This document shows positions 33,547-42,333 of a stretch of 64,000 bases of DNA, in pieces. The notes below the pieces were generated by a model. The model was given only the letters and a program-made list of their open reading frames with translations, was not told the DNA's origin and ran no database searches. Every line of letters begins with the position of its first letter. Positions within the stretch are counted from its first letter, which is position 1. The translations under genes were made by a program, and so were the position numbers. The stretch comes from an uncultured Actinomycetes bacterium (GTDB taxonomy: Bacteria; Actinomycetota; Acidimicrobiia; Acidimicrobiales; RAAP-2): positions 62,001 to 126,000 of the forward strand of contig CAIQGE010000025.1 in the NCBI GenBank assembly GCA_903871335.1, read 5' to 3'.

Positions 33547-34331
33547 TGAGTCTTGTTCGCCATTCATTTGCGAACGGGGTGATGACGATCACGTTGGCCG
33601 ACACCGAACGACGCAACGCGCTCTCCGCGGATCTCACGAATGAACTCTCCGACGCGATTGACGAAGCCGAAGGTCGAGCCGACGTTCGGGTGATCGTGAT
33701 GACGAACGAGGGCACCACGTTCTGCGCGGGCGCCAACTTGTCGGATCGATCGGTGAAGGGCTCGCCGCGGGCTCCGGTGGATCCCATGGCTCTCTTCGGT
33801 CGATTCCGACACTCACCGAAACCGTACGTCGGAAGAATCAAGGGCCACTGCGTGGCCGGTGGCATGGGTCTCGCTGCGGCAATGGATATTTCCGTTGCGG
33901 TCGACACTGCCAAGTTTGGTTTCACCGAGGTCCGCGTGGGGGTCGCGCCGGCGATGATTTCGGTTCTGTGTTTGCCCAAAATCAGACCCGTCGATGCTCG
34001 CGCCGCCTTTCTTCGTGGCCATCGGTTCAGCGCGGGCGAAGCGGCGCGGATGGGTTTAATCACGGAGGTCGCCTCAGAGGGTGATCTGGATCGCAAGATC
34101 GATGACATCGTCGCAGATCTGTTGGCCGGCGCCCCCGGCGCCATTGCGGCATCCAAGACCTTGTTGGCGCGGGTTCCGACCATGTCAGAGACCGACGCCT
34201 TCGCCTGGACGGCTGAGTTATCGGCCGGTCTTTTTCGCGGCGAGGAGGCCCGCGAGGGCATTTCCGCCTTTTTGGAGAAGCGTCCGGCATCTTGGGTTCC
34301 ACCCTCAGATACGGGCGACGTGGTGAGCTGA
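33546..34331 (+). CDS. Enoyl-CoA hydratase/isomerase
   Basis: The 261-residue crotonase has ITLADTERRNALSADLTNELSDAI, the oxyanion-hole segment TFCAGANLSD, and CVAGGMGLAAAMDISVAVDTAKFGFTEVRVGVAPAMIS, where Glu in FTEVRVG matches a catalytic position. In the context of the carboxylase operon it probably hydrates the carboxylated enoyl-CoA (AtuE- or LiuC-like). It is the last gene of the five-gene coupled operon; the ATG at 33546 shares bases with the preceding TGA. Confidence 0.88.
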   Translation: MSLVRHSFANGVMTITLADTERRNALSADLTNELSDAIDEAEGRADVRVIVMTNEGTTFCAGANLSDRSVKGSPRAPVDPMALFGRFRHSPKPYVGRIKGHCVAGGMGLAAAMDISVAVDTAKFGFTEVRVGVAPAMISVLCLPKIRPVDARAAFLRGHRFSAGEAARMGLITEVASEGDLDRKIDDIVADLLAGAPGAIAASKTLLARVPTMSETDAFAWTAELSAGLFRGEEAREGISAFLEKRPASWVPPSDTGDVVS

Positions 34332-34384
34332 TCCCACGGCAGTAGCGTGGTGCCCGCTGCCCCTACGTCGTTGGAGAATTCCTT

Positions 34385-34540
34385 ATGTTGGTGAGTGCGA
34401 TTGTTTTCATGGCCGTCGTCCTGGTGGCGCTGGCATTGACCAGCGTCGTACGACTCCTCCTCGAGAAGTCTCGTGAGCGAGATGTCGACGTGGTCGGAAT
34501 GATGACCACGCCGAACGGGAACGACGCGACGACGGAGTAG
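34385..34540 (+). CDS. 51-residue single-pass membrane peptide
   Basis: A short open frame starts at ATG 34385, with GGAG ~9 nt upstream, and ends at TAG 34538-34540. The product has one membrane helix (~4-24, rich in Val/Leu/Ala) and a charged tail (EKSRERDVDVV). Size, ribosome site and helix support a real gene. It fills the gap between the enoyl-CoA hydratase and the Nudix-like gene. I do not recognise a family. Confidence 0.5.
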   Translation: MLVSAIVFMAVVLVALALTSVVRLLLEKSRERDVDVVGMMTTPNGNDATTE

Positions 34541-34569
34541 CAGTCCACCCGTGCGTGAGAGCATGGGTC

Positions 34570-35691
34570 ATGGACCAACCTCCGCCCGTCGCGCGCACCG
34601 TGGACGAGTGGATTCATCAACGGCGTTCGTTGAGAACTGATCAATCGGCAATCGGTCGAGTGATGGCGTATTACGGAGCGACGCTAGAGCACGGTCCGCT
34701 ACTCGTGCCTCGTGAATGGGAGCTCGCGGGACCGGTTCCGACCAACAACCTTGAACTCCGCCTAGCCGGCACTATCGAGTCACCACGGCGTCCCGTACCA
34801 ACACCCGCCGTGGGAGTACTGCCCCCCGGGAGTTCGAGGGGCGAGCGTTACAGCAGCGCGGTGCAGCGGCTCGCGTCACCGGGCATTTTCGCGGACCGCG
34901 TGTGTTATCAAGCGTGCGACATTTCTGTTGGTGATCACGGCATCTGTCTCACACTGGGCGTGATGCGCTACTTCGAATTCTTTGACGAGGGTGAGGCCAT
35001 GCGTCACGAATGGGAATTGGTGGGTGACGACGTACAGCACGCCACCTTGCGACGCGCCCTCGGTGATTTGACGAACCTCGGGGGCAGGAAGGTCATCATC
35101 GGTGTCACCGTGGTGACGCTTCGAGTGGATCACGACAATGAGCGTGCGACGTTCCTCGTGCATCGACGCGACCCCACCGCGGTCGCGACCGAGCAAGGAC
35201 AATGGCACGTCGTGCCCTGCGGGGTCTTTCAACCTCGTCGTGACGACGCGACGACGTGGGGCGACGACGCCAATCTCAGCGATCTGGTCATTCGCGAGTT
35301 CGCGGAAGAACTTTTGGGCATGGACGAGGACGTGGCGGATGATGAGATCGTGAACCGATTTCGAGACGCCCTCGCGTCGGGGGGTCTGCGGATCTGGATC
35401 ACCGGAATCGGGATCAATCCCGTCATCGGCAATCTCGAAATCTTGTGCGCGGCCGTCTTCTCGGACTCGACTTTCGATGAGGTGCTGCGGGATCTCGTGA
35501 CCGATTCGCCCGAAGGATCCCTTCGGTCACCATCGGACTCGGTGGGTGTCGCCGGTTTCACGTTCGAACGCGGCGTGATCGATACGCTGCTCAGTGAAAA
35601 ACCCTTCGCTCCGTCGGGCGAAGCAGCGCTCCGCGCCGCGTGGCGATGGCGACAAAGACTCATGGAGCAGGGAGCGGATCCCGCGCCCTAG
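34570..35691 (+). CDS. Nudix-like protein of unknown function
   Basis: The 373-residue protein has a Nudix-like segment around residues 200-260: LVHRRDP, WHVVPCGVFQPRR and a degenerate Nudix box LVIREFAEELLGMDE with an insertion between the glycine and REFAEE. The N-terminal ~70 residues (TVDEWIHQRRSLRTDQSAIGRVMAYYG) are helical and could bind DNA. No enzymatic role can be assigned; nucleotide hydrolysis is uncertain because the box is altered. Two starts are possible, GTG 34555 and ATG 34570; weak GAGAG favours the latter. Confidence 0.5.
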   Translation: MDQPPPVARTVDEWIHQRRSLRTDQSAIGRVMAYYGATLEHGPLLVPREWELAGPVPTNNLELRLAGTIESPRRPVPTPAVGVLPPGSSRGERYSSAVQRLASPGIFADRVCYQACDISVGDHGICLTLGVMRYFEFFDEGEAMRHEWELVGDDVQHATLRRALGDLTNLGGRKVIIGVTVVTLRVDHDNERATFLVHRRDPTAVATEQGQWHVVPCGVFQPRRDDATTWGDDANLSDLVIREFAEELLGMDEDVADDEIVNRFRDALASGGLRIWITGIGINPVIGNLEILCAAVFSDSTFDEVLRDLVTDSPEGSLRSPSDSVGVAGFTFERGVIDTLLSEKPFAPSGEAALRAAWRWRQRLMEQGADPAP

Positions 35692-35764
35692 GTTCTTGGT
35701 GGCACCGGGACGATGGCTTCAATAAGGTGTTCTCACGTTGAATGTCGACAATCAGGAGGATGCC

Positions 35765-36514
35765 ATGTCCAAAGCTCTGGTCACGGGAGCGTCAAGTGGC
35801 GTGGGACGCGAGATGGCGATCCGCTTGAGCCGACAAGGACATGACGTCGTGCTCGTCGCACGCAATCGTGAAGAACTGACGAAACTGGCGGACACTCTGA
35901 CCAACGCATCCGTCGTCGTGGCGGACCTCGCCACCGACGAGGGCGTAGCTCGCGTGGCGTCAGAACTCGGTGACGTTGATATTTTGATCAACAACGCCGG
36001 CTTCGGCGCGTTAGGTGACGTCGCGACCCTGTCGGCGAAGACGATGCACGACATGATTGATGTCAATTGCGTTGCCGTGACGGAACTCACGCGGGCGTGC
36101 CTACCTGGAATGCTCGAACGAGGTCGAGGGAACATCGTGAATGTCGCTTCAACGGCGGCTTTTCAACCAGGTCCGGGGATGGCCACGTACTACGCGTCCA
36201 AGGCCTACGTGCTGAGTTTCACCGAAGCGCTCGCCGAGGAGGTTCGTGGGTCGGGCGTGAAGATCACCGCGTTCTGTCCGGGCGCCTTTGAATCCGGTTT
36301 CTTCTCGACCGCGAAGGCCGAGAATTCGCGACTGGCCAAGATGATGAAGCTTCCGACGTCATCGCACATGGCCGACGCGGCCTTGTCCGCGATGGCGAAA
36401 GGTCGCGTGGTGGCGATACCGGGTGTCACGAACAAAATTGGAGTGGTGTCGGCGCGTTGGGCACCGAAGGCACTCACCCGTCGCATCGTGCACTTCATCC
36501 AAGGCGAGGCGTAG
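35765..36514 (+). CDS. Short-chain dehydrogenase/reductase
   Basis: The 249-residue enzyme is a classical SDR: TGASSGVGREMAIRL cofactor loop, LINNAGFG, NVASTAAFQPGP with the catalytic Ser, and YYASKAYVLSFTEAL (YxxxK). The DltE/YqjQ-like subgroup is suggested by CPGAFESGFF. ATG 35765 has a perfect AGGAGG five nt upstream (35755-35760), which decides against ATG 35738. Substrate unknown. Confidence 0.9.
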   Translation: MSKALVTGASSGVGREMAIRLSRQGHDVVLVARNREELTKLADTLTNASVVVADLATDEGVARVASELGDVDILINNAGFGALGDVATLSAKTMHDMIDVNCVAVTELTRACLPGMLERGRGNIVNVASTAAFQPGPGMATYYASKAYVLSFTEALAEEVRGSGVKITAFCPGAFESGFFSTAKAENSRLAKMMKLPTSSHMADAALSAMAKGRVVAIPGVTNKIGVVSARWAPKALTRRIVHFIQGEA

Positions 36515-36593
36515 TTTCGGCACTCGCGAGAATGGCCCGCGCCCCGAGTGGGCGAAGGTGAGAACACCTGCCTCGTACGTCGTGTGGGGAACA

Positions 36594-36599
36594 TATAGA
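36594..36599 (+). promoter_or_regulatory. Candidate -10 element
   Basis: TATAGA (36594-36599), inside ACATATAGAT, lies 13-31 nt upstream of the two possible starts of the large Ig-like/membrane protein. A -35 is not clear. Confidence 0.3.
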
Positions 36600-36629
36600 T
36601 TTTCAGGCATTGTGCCATCGGTCCCGCCC

Positions 36630-39629
36630 ATGCTGAGACGAATCCCGCAGGCGCGCACCGTGCTGGGTGGCGTGATCTTCCTTTTGGCACTCCTACCGTG
36701 GTTCGTCGGATCCGCAGGAGCAACGAGCGCCCACCGAACCGCGTCAGGTGTCGGACCAACGAGCCCGAGACCGTTGAGTGTTCACTGGTTGCATTCGGGT
36801 CCGGGCGTCGCGGACGCTACCGTCTACTGGCTCGCACCGGCCTCGTCGGGGGGGTCCACCATTACGTCCTATGACGTGGCGACGAGCGGAGGATCGTGCT
36901 CGTCCTCCCCGCGCACGGGGGCGAAAAACTGGTGCACGATCACCGCTTTGCCGGCCGGTGCGACGTACACGTTTTCGATCACGGCAACGTCGAGCGGGGC
37001 TACGTCAGCGCCCGCCACGATCGTTTCGTCGCTACGCGCGCTGGGGCAGTCAATAACGTTCGATCCGTTGCCGGACCTCGTCTACGGGGCGAGCCCATTT
37101 ACTCTGCACGCGACGGCATCCTCGGGCTTGCCGGTGTCCTACGAGGCGCAAGGATCATGTGCGGTCAACGGTGACGTCTTGAGCATTACGGGAGCGGGCG
37201 AGTGCTCCGTGATCGCTTCACAGGTGGGCTCGGGGGCTTTTCTCGCGGCGTCGCCCGTGGCGGTCTTCTTCACGGTGGCGCCCGCGACGGCGGTCATTAC
37301 TGTGGCCGACGAGACGGTGGTGGCCGATGGATTGCCGCACGGGGTCTCGGTATCCGTGGCTCCGGCCACACCCGGTCTGCTCTTTGCGTATTGCAGTGGT
37401 CGAGATCGGGCGACGTGCGTTTCGTCGCCGCCGAGTACGCCGGGGATCTATCACGTGGAGGTGTCGTTGGGCACCGCGGACTACATCGCCGCACCCGTGA
37501 GCGCCACCCTCACCATTGCTCCCGCTCCAGCTGTGCTGCCGGTAAGTCTGGGCGGAAAGCTTCCCAACACCCTGCCCTCACAAGGGACCACGCATCTCAC
37601 ACGCTCGGGCGTGAGCGTGCACACCGTCACCTCCGGTTTGGCCCCTGGTGCGGCAGCCATCATTGGCGCAGTCGCGAGCGAGCCCCTCGGTCGATTCCAA
37701 GTGCCCACCGGGACATCTCCGCTGCCGTGGCTGCAGGCGGTGCGACCATCGTCGCCGAACACGACCCTGGTGGGCGTGCAACCGGTGAACGTGACATCCA
37801 TGATTGATTTGGCTCGTGGGGGAACATTGCCCTTCCCCTCGGGAGGCTTCCCCGGGCCCGGCAAGTACGAAGTGCTGACATTGCTCACGACGGGCTTAGT
37901 GCCTCACTCCACGGTGTCGGTGGTGATGCATTCAGCGGGCGTTGTCCTCGCTCAAGCCGAAGCCGATCCTGCGGGGATTGCCACGTTGACGGTGCCCGTG
38001 GCGACGGCCTGGGCCGGACAAACACATTCGTTGTACTTGGCGGGCACATACTTGGTCGCACACGCCACGGCTAACGCGAGTGGCCAGGTGGCAGCCAACG
38101 TGAACGTCAATCGATCCCTGTTGTCTCGCATTACGCCAGGGGAACCATTGTTCGTGGTGACGTCGTCGGGCGGCACTCCGATGTCGGGTGTGGCGGTGTC
38201 GTTGCCCAGCGTCGCGGCGTTCGATCACTTCCTCGTCGCGACAGATCCGCTACACCTCCATCACTACCAGCCCACCTCGACCCCCAAGTCCACTATGGGA
38301 CGGCTCGCGGGAACCGCTGCGGCGTTGTCCACGGCGGCAGCGGGAGTGGCACTGGCTCGCACGATGAGCTCGGTGAGTGGGAGTCACTTGAACACCATCG
38401 CATCCAAGACGGACCCGTCGGGCTCTCACCACCACGCGTCAAACCGAACTGCTGAAGTGGTACACCGCGGTTATGGCGACGACCGTGAGCACTTTGGCGA
38501 CCATATCGGCACGTGGCGGCTACCCGGACACCAGGTCATTGATCGCTGGAGCATTGTCGGCCCGTCCCGCCTTGCCTCCGTCAGCGTTTTGGGTGCCGCT
38601 CTGACGTCCGACGCGTCGTACCTTCGCGCACCGCTGGGCAGCGCTCCGGTGCTGTTGCCGGTCGCTGGCCTCGCCCTCGGGGCCATGGCGGCGCAGCAGA
38701 CGCACGGCTATCCGCTGCCGCCGCACTACGGCTTGTTCCTCGCGATCTTGATCTTGGGATTACTGGACGCTCTCGCCGGTCTCGCCGCGTTCACGTGGGT
38801 ACTCCTGGCTGGCGTGAGCACCGGGCATCTGTTCAGTGTGCACATGACGGTGACGGCCCTGACTCTGGGCGCGATCTGGTGTGGCCTACCGGTGATGATC
38901 ACCAAGATTCGCCCGTTCGTTCGGGACCACCCGGGAGAATTCCACGATTGGTGGTTACGATCCGGCGACGTCATCGTGGGCGCTCTTTTTGGTGGCTACC
39001 TCGCGTCGAAATTAGTGGCGACGTTACCGATCGTGGCGAACTTGCACATTCCCTTGACGGTGCACTCGGCGGACATTGGCTGGATCGTCGTCGGTGTCGT
39101 GGCTGCACGCTACGTGTTCACCACAATGATCGCTTTCGCGTATCCGCGGCGACTACGCGACGTACACCCCGGTGAACTACCGGATCAGTCTTTCCGCTGG
39201 GAAATCAGTTCGCTGGTCGCGCGCTCGATCTTTGTCGCACTCATCTTGTACACGATTTTGGGAATGTCCTGGATGGTGGTCGTCATTACGGCCATCGTGA
39301 CGATCGGATCATTCCTGAAAGGGCGAGTGCTGGCTCGCGAAGTGGGGGACTGGTTGTACCGTGTGGTGCCTCGCAACATGGGCAAGGTCCTGGCGGTCTC
39401 GATCGTCGGAACGGCCGCGACGATAGCTCTGAGTTCACATTCAGTGCCGCCATTTTGGCAGGTCGCACTTCTCTTGTTGACGGTCGCGCTCGTCAGTATG
39501 GTGTTGGATTTGCTGTCGGGTTTGTCCGGCCGTGAGTTGCCAGCTTCGTGGCCGACGCGGATGGCCGGGTTGATGTTGGTGATCGCCACGGGACTTTCGC
39601 TCACCGGGCACCTCTTTCATTTCGCCTGA
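36630..39629 (+). CDS. Large protein with Ig-like domains and a multi-pass C-terminal half
   Basis: The 999-residue protein has an N-terminal signal sequence (~10-32), a fibronectin-III-like domain (~45-130; YTFSITATSS), two MBG/Ig-like repeats (~135-300; GQSITFDPLPDLVYGASPF, VTVADE...), a Ser/Thr/Pro region (~300-500), a His/Asp-rich patch (~530-560; HHHASN, GYGDDREHFGDHIGTW) and about nine membrane helices (~600-999). The extracellular part would face out with the helices as anchor. No catalytic motif is recognised; the C-terminal helices do not match a transporter family I know. ATG 36630 begins the signal sequence; GTG 36612 is an alternative. Confidence 0.65.
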   Translation: MLRRIPQARTVLGGVIFLLALLPWFVGSAGATSAHRTASGVGPTSPRPLSVHWLHSGPGVADATVYWLAPASSGGSTITSYDVATSGGSCSSSPRTGAKNWCTITALPAGATYTFSITATSSGATSAPATIVSSLRALGQSITFDPLPDLVYGASPFTLHATASSGLPVSYEAQGSCAVNGDVLSITGAGECSVIASQVGSGAFLAASPVAVFFTVAPATAVITVADETVVADGLPHGVSVSVAPATPGLLFAYCSGRDRATCVSSPPSTPGIYHVEVSLGTADYIAAPVSATLTIAPAPAVLPVSLGGKLPNTLPSQGTTHLTRSGVSVHTVTSGLAPGAAAIIGAVASEPLGRFQVPTGTSPLPWLQAVRPSSPNTTLVGVQPVNVTSMIDLARGGTLPFPSGGFPGPGKYEVLTLLTTGLVPHSTVSVVMHSAGVVLAQAEADPAGIATLTVPVATAWAGQTHSLYLAGTYLVAHATANASGQVAANVNVNRSLLSRITPGEPLFVVTSSGGTPMSGVAVSLPSVAAFDHFLVATDPLHLHHYQPTSTPKSTMGRLAGTAAALSTAAAGVALARTMSSVSGSHLNTIASKTDPSGSHHHASNRTAEVVHRGYGDDREHFGDHIGTWRLPGHQVIDRWSIVGPSRLASVSVLGAALTSDASYLRAPLGSAPVLLPVAGLALGAMAAQQTHGYPLPPHYGLFLAILILGLLDALAGLAAFTWVLLAGVSTGHLFSVHMTVTALTLGAIWCGLPVMITKIRPFVRDHPGEFHDWWLRSGDVIVGALFGGYLASKLVATLPIVANLHIPLTVHSADIGWIVVGVVAARYVFTTMIAFAYPRRLRDVHPGELPDQSFRWEISSLVARSIFVALILYTILGMSWMVVVITAIVTIGSFLKGRVLAREVGDWLYRVVPRNMGKVLAVSIVGTAATIALSSHSVPPFWQVALLLLTVALVSMVLDLLSGLSGRELPASWPTRMAGLMLVIATGLSLTGHLFHFA

Positions 39630-39678
39630 GATCTGGCGATCGACCCCTAATGTGATCGCAGTTGTTCGAGGAGGTCTG

Positions 39679-40209
39679 ATGGAACACGTCGATACGGCGA
39701 TGAGCGCGACATTGTTGATAGTCCGGGTCTTTCTGGGCGGGATGATTTTCGCTCACGGCTTCTACAAAGTCTTTCGTGGTGGCAAATTGGACGGCACCGC
39801 AAAGTGGTTTGACTCCATCGGTATGCGTCCCGGACGCCTGAACGCGGCCCTCGCGGCATTAACCGAGCTCGGTACCGGTGTCCTCTTGGTCCTCGGATTC
39901 TTCACACCCATCGCGGCTGGCGCTCTCATTGCTCTGATGGTCGTGGCCATCGTGACGGTTCACCGCAAGAATGGTTTCTTCGTCTTCAACAATGGACAAG
40001 GCATTGAATATTGCCTCGCCATCGCCGTCATGAGCCTGGTCCCCGCCACTTTCGGCGCCGGGAAATATTCCATCGACCACCTCATCCACGGGTCGCTCTT
40101 TCATTGGCTCGCGGTGCCGTCTCACGGACTCGCGGTAGGCCTGATCTTGGGCGTGGGCGGATCTTTCCTGCAACTAGCGGGGGTCTACCGCCCAAACCGC
40201 ACGGCGTAA
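39679..40209 (+). CDS. DoxX-family membrane protein
   Basis: The 176-residue protein has four to five membrane helices with the DoxX pattern: LLIVRVFLGGMIFAHGFYKVFRGGKLDG, WFDSIGMRPGRLNAALAALTELGTGVLLVLGFFTPIAAGALI. Family members are linked to thiosulfate oxidation, oxidative stress or quinone redox chemistry. ATG 39679 follows GAGGAGG, decisive over the in-frame start at 39652. Confidence 0.85.
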   Translation: MEHVDTAMSATLLIVRVFLGGMIFAHGFYKVFRGGKLDGTAKWFDSIGMRPGRLNAALAALTELGTGVLLVLGFFTPIAAGALIALMVVAIVTVHRKNGFFVFNNGQGIEYCLAIAVMSLVPATFGAGKYSIDHLIHGSLFHWLAVPSHGLAVGLILGVGGSFLQLAGVYRPNRTA

Positions 40210-40230
40210 ATTCCTGACTCAGCGCATCAA

Positions 40231-40280
40231 CAAACCCGTAATATGTGACCAAGTTTGTCAAGAATTACTACTTGGGTTTG
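40231..40280. promoter_or_regulatory. Nested inverted repeats upstream of cysO
   Basis: Two inverted pairs are nested: CAAACCC (40231-40237) with GGGTTTG (40274-40280), and CCAAGT (40249-40254) with ACTTGG (40270-40275). The block ends 11 nt before the cysO GTG and could be an operator or leader structure for the cysteine operon. Confidence 0.35.
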
Positions 40281-40291
40281 TGAGGTCTGAC

Positions 40292-40576
40292 GTGGCATCA
40301 ATTATTCGTATTCCGACCGTCTTGAGAGCCGCCGTCGGTGGGAATGCAACCTTGTCCGTCGAGGGTGCCACCATCGGTGAGATTCTCGGGAAAGTGGTGG
40401 CGGAATTTCCGGGGGTGGAAGCGCAGGTGTTCAACGCGGACGGTTCCTTGCACAAATTTCTGAATATCTATGTCAATGATGATGACGTTCGCTACATCGG
40501 CGGCCTAACGGCAGCAACCAAGGATGGCGACGAGATCACGTTGTTGCCCGCCGTGGCGGGCGGTGCCACGGCGTGA
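40292..40576 (+). CDS. cysO: Sulfur-carrier protein CysO (MoaD/ThiS family)
   Basis: The 94-residue ubiquitin-fold protein resembles mycobacterial CysO throughout: IIRIPTVLRAAVGGN, LNIYVNDDDVRYIGGL, and DGDEITLLPAVAGG. CysO carries sulfur as a C-terminal thiocarboxylate to CysM. Here the Gly-Gly is followed by Ala-Thr-Ala, so it must be trimmed before adenylation, or the true GG end is made by a peptidase. GTG 40292 follows GAGGT ~7 nt upstream. It overlaps cysM by 4 nt (GTGA). Confidence 0.88.
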   Translation: MASIIRIPTVLRAAVGGNATLSVEGATIGEILGKVVAEFPGVEAQVFNADGSLHKFLNIYVNDDDVRYIGGLTAATKDGDEITLLPAVAGGATA

Positions 40577-41538
40577 CCAGATACGCCTCCGTTCTCGATC
40601 TGATCGGCAACACTCCGGTTGTTGACGCCTCCGCGTTGTCGCCCAAGGCGAATGTCAAGATCTGGGTGAAACTCGAGGGTCGCAATCCCGCCGGTTCGGT
40701 CAAAGATCGCGTGGCGTTGTCCCTCGTGGATGCGGCCGAGAGAGACGGCGTTCTCACGCCTGGTGTGCCGGGGCAGATATTGATCGAACCGTCCAGTGGA
40801 AACACGGGCATTGCGCTCGCGATGGTCTGCCGCATGCGGGGCTACCACCTCAAAGTAGTTCTGCCGTCGAACGTCTCCGTCGAGCGAACGCAGCTCCTGC
40901 GGGTGTGGGGAGCTGAGATCATCATGTCGCCCGGAACCGAGGGCTCCAACGGAGCGGTCCGCATGGCCCAGACGCTCGCGGAGGAAAATCCTGATTGGGT
41001 GTTCCTCTACCAGTACGCCAATCCCGCGAATCCGGATGCCCATTACCGTACGACGGGTCCCGAGATCCTGGCCGACGTGCCCGAGATCACGCACTTCATA
41101 GCTGGTCTTGGTACCTCGGGAACCTTGATGGGTGTGGGTCGGTACTTAAAGGACCATAAGCCTGGTGTGCAGGTGTGGGCCATTGAGCCGCCGAGCGGAG
41201 AAACAGTGGACGGACTGCGAAGTTTGGACGATGGTTACATTCCGCCCGTATTCACACAGAACAACGGGGCCGAATTGCTGGATCGTAAGGTGGTCGTGCG
41301 ACCGAAGCAATCCATTGAGTTCACGCGCGCCATGTCGGAAATTGGTCTCTTCGTGGGAATTTCATCGGGAGCGATCATGGCCGGGGCCGTCAAGTGCGCG
41401 CAAGAAATTCCCGACGACGTCGAAGCCACCATCGTGACCGTGGCCTGCGACGATGGGTGGAAATACCTGTCGACGGGAGCCTGGACGGACGACGTGGACG
41501 ACGTCGTGGAACGAGCGAAGAAGATCATTTACTTCTAG
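40573..41538 (+). CDS. cysM: Cysteine synthase, CysM type (O-phosphoserine sulfhydrylase-like)
   Basis: The 321-residue PLP enzyme has the lysine motif NPAGSVKDRVA, the PLP-phosphate loop GTSGTLMG, EPSSGNTGIALAM, and the segment AIEPPSGETVDGLRSLDDGYIPPVF that matches the CysM clade using CysO-thiocarboxylate. It makes cysteine from an activated serine and CysO-COSH, leaving cysteine on the carrier for Mec to release. It is translationally coupled to cysO and followed by rph-rdgB, the mycobacterial order. Confidence 0.92.
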   Translation: MTRYASVLDLIGNTPVVDASALSPKANVKIWVKLEGRNPAGSVKDRVALSLVDAAERDGVLTPGVPGQILIEPSSGNTGIALAMVCRMRGYHLKVVLPSNVSVERTQLLRVWGAEIIMSPGTEGSNGAVRMAQTLAEENPDWVFLYQYANPANPDAHYRTTGPEILADVPEITHFIAGLGTSGTLMGVGRYLKDHKPGVQVWAIEPPSGETVDGLRSLDDGYIPPVFTQNNGAELLDRKVVVRPKQSIEFTRAMSEIGLFVGISSGAIMAGAVKCAQEIPDDVEATIVTVACDDGWKYLSTGAWTDDVDDVVERAKKIIYF

Positions 41539-41580
41539 GTCGAGCGGCTACCGTTACGTGGCCGACCCGAGGAGTATGTA

Positions 41581-42333
41581 ATGAACACCAGCGATTTTGT
41601 GCGAGCTGACGGACGACGTGTTGATGAGCCCCGCCCGCTCAGTTTTGTGCGCGACTACACCGAGATGGCGGCGGGAAGCGTCCTGGTCAGCTTCGGACGT
41701 ACCAAAGTTCTCTGCACCGCCTCGATCGAAGAGGACGTCCCGCGGTGGCTGCGGGGCACGGGCAAAGGGTGGGTCACTGCGGAATATTCGATGCTGCCGG
41801 GCTCCACACCCGAGCGTGCCAGCCGAGAGGCCGCCAAGGGCAAACAGTCGGGTCGCACGCAGGAGATACAGCGACTGATCGGGCGGTCACTTCGTACGGT
41901 CACCGACCTCGCCAAGATTCCCGACATACAGATCACGGTGGATTGTGATGTCCTCCAGGCCGACGGGGGAACGCGTACGGCGTCGATCTGTGGCGGCTAC
42001 GTGGCTCTACATGACGCCATCACACGTCTCGTCCAGCGTGGAGTGATCAGCGAGCACGCGTTGAGCGACCTCGTCGCGGCGGTGAGCGTGGGCGTGGTGG
42101 GTGGAATCCCCATGTTGGATTTGCCCTACGAAGAAGATTCGCGTGCGGACACGGACATGAACGTCGTGATGACCGGCGGTGGTGCCTTCGTTGAAGTGCA
42201 AGGCACCGCCGAACACCAGGCATTCACTCGCGCGGAGCTCGACGAGTTGCTCGATTTGGCTGCTGGCGGCATTGAGCGGATCCATGAAGCGCAGCGCGCG
42301 ATTCTCGCCGCTCCACTGGCGGAGCGCTCGTGA
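41581..42333 (+). CDS. rph: Ribonuclease PH
   Basis: The 250-residue protein matches RNase [95 protein letters not shown]. It trims tRNA 3' ends by phosphorolysis. ATG 41581 follows GAGGAG. The stop overlaps the rdgB start by 4 nt. Confidence 0.96.
   Translation: MNTSDFVRADGRRVDEPRPLSFVRDYTEMAAGSVLVSFGRTKVLCTASIEEDVPRWLRGTGKGWVTAEYSMLPGSTPERASREAAKGKQSGRTQEIQRLIGRSLRTVTDLAKIPDIQITVDCDVLQADGGTRTASICGGYVALHDAITRLVQRGVISEHALSDLVAAVSVGVVGGIPMLDLPYEEDSRADTDMNVVMTGGGAFVEVQGTAEHQAFTRAELDELLDLAAGGIERIHEAQRAILAAPLAERS

Noticed and set aside
37202-37807. A 201-residue plus-strand frame
   Set aside because: It is an Arg/Gly/His-rich shadow inside the Ig-like membrane protein gene.
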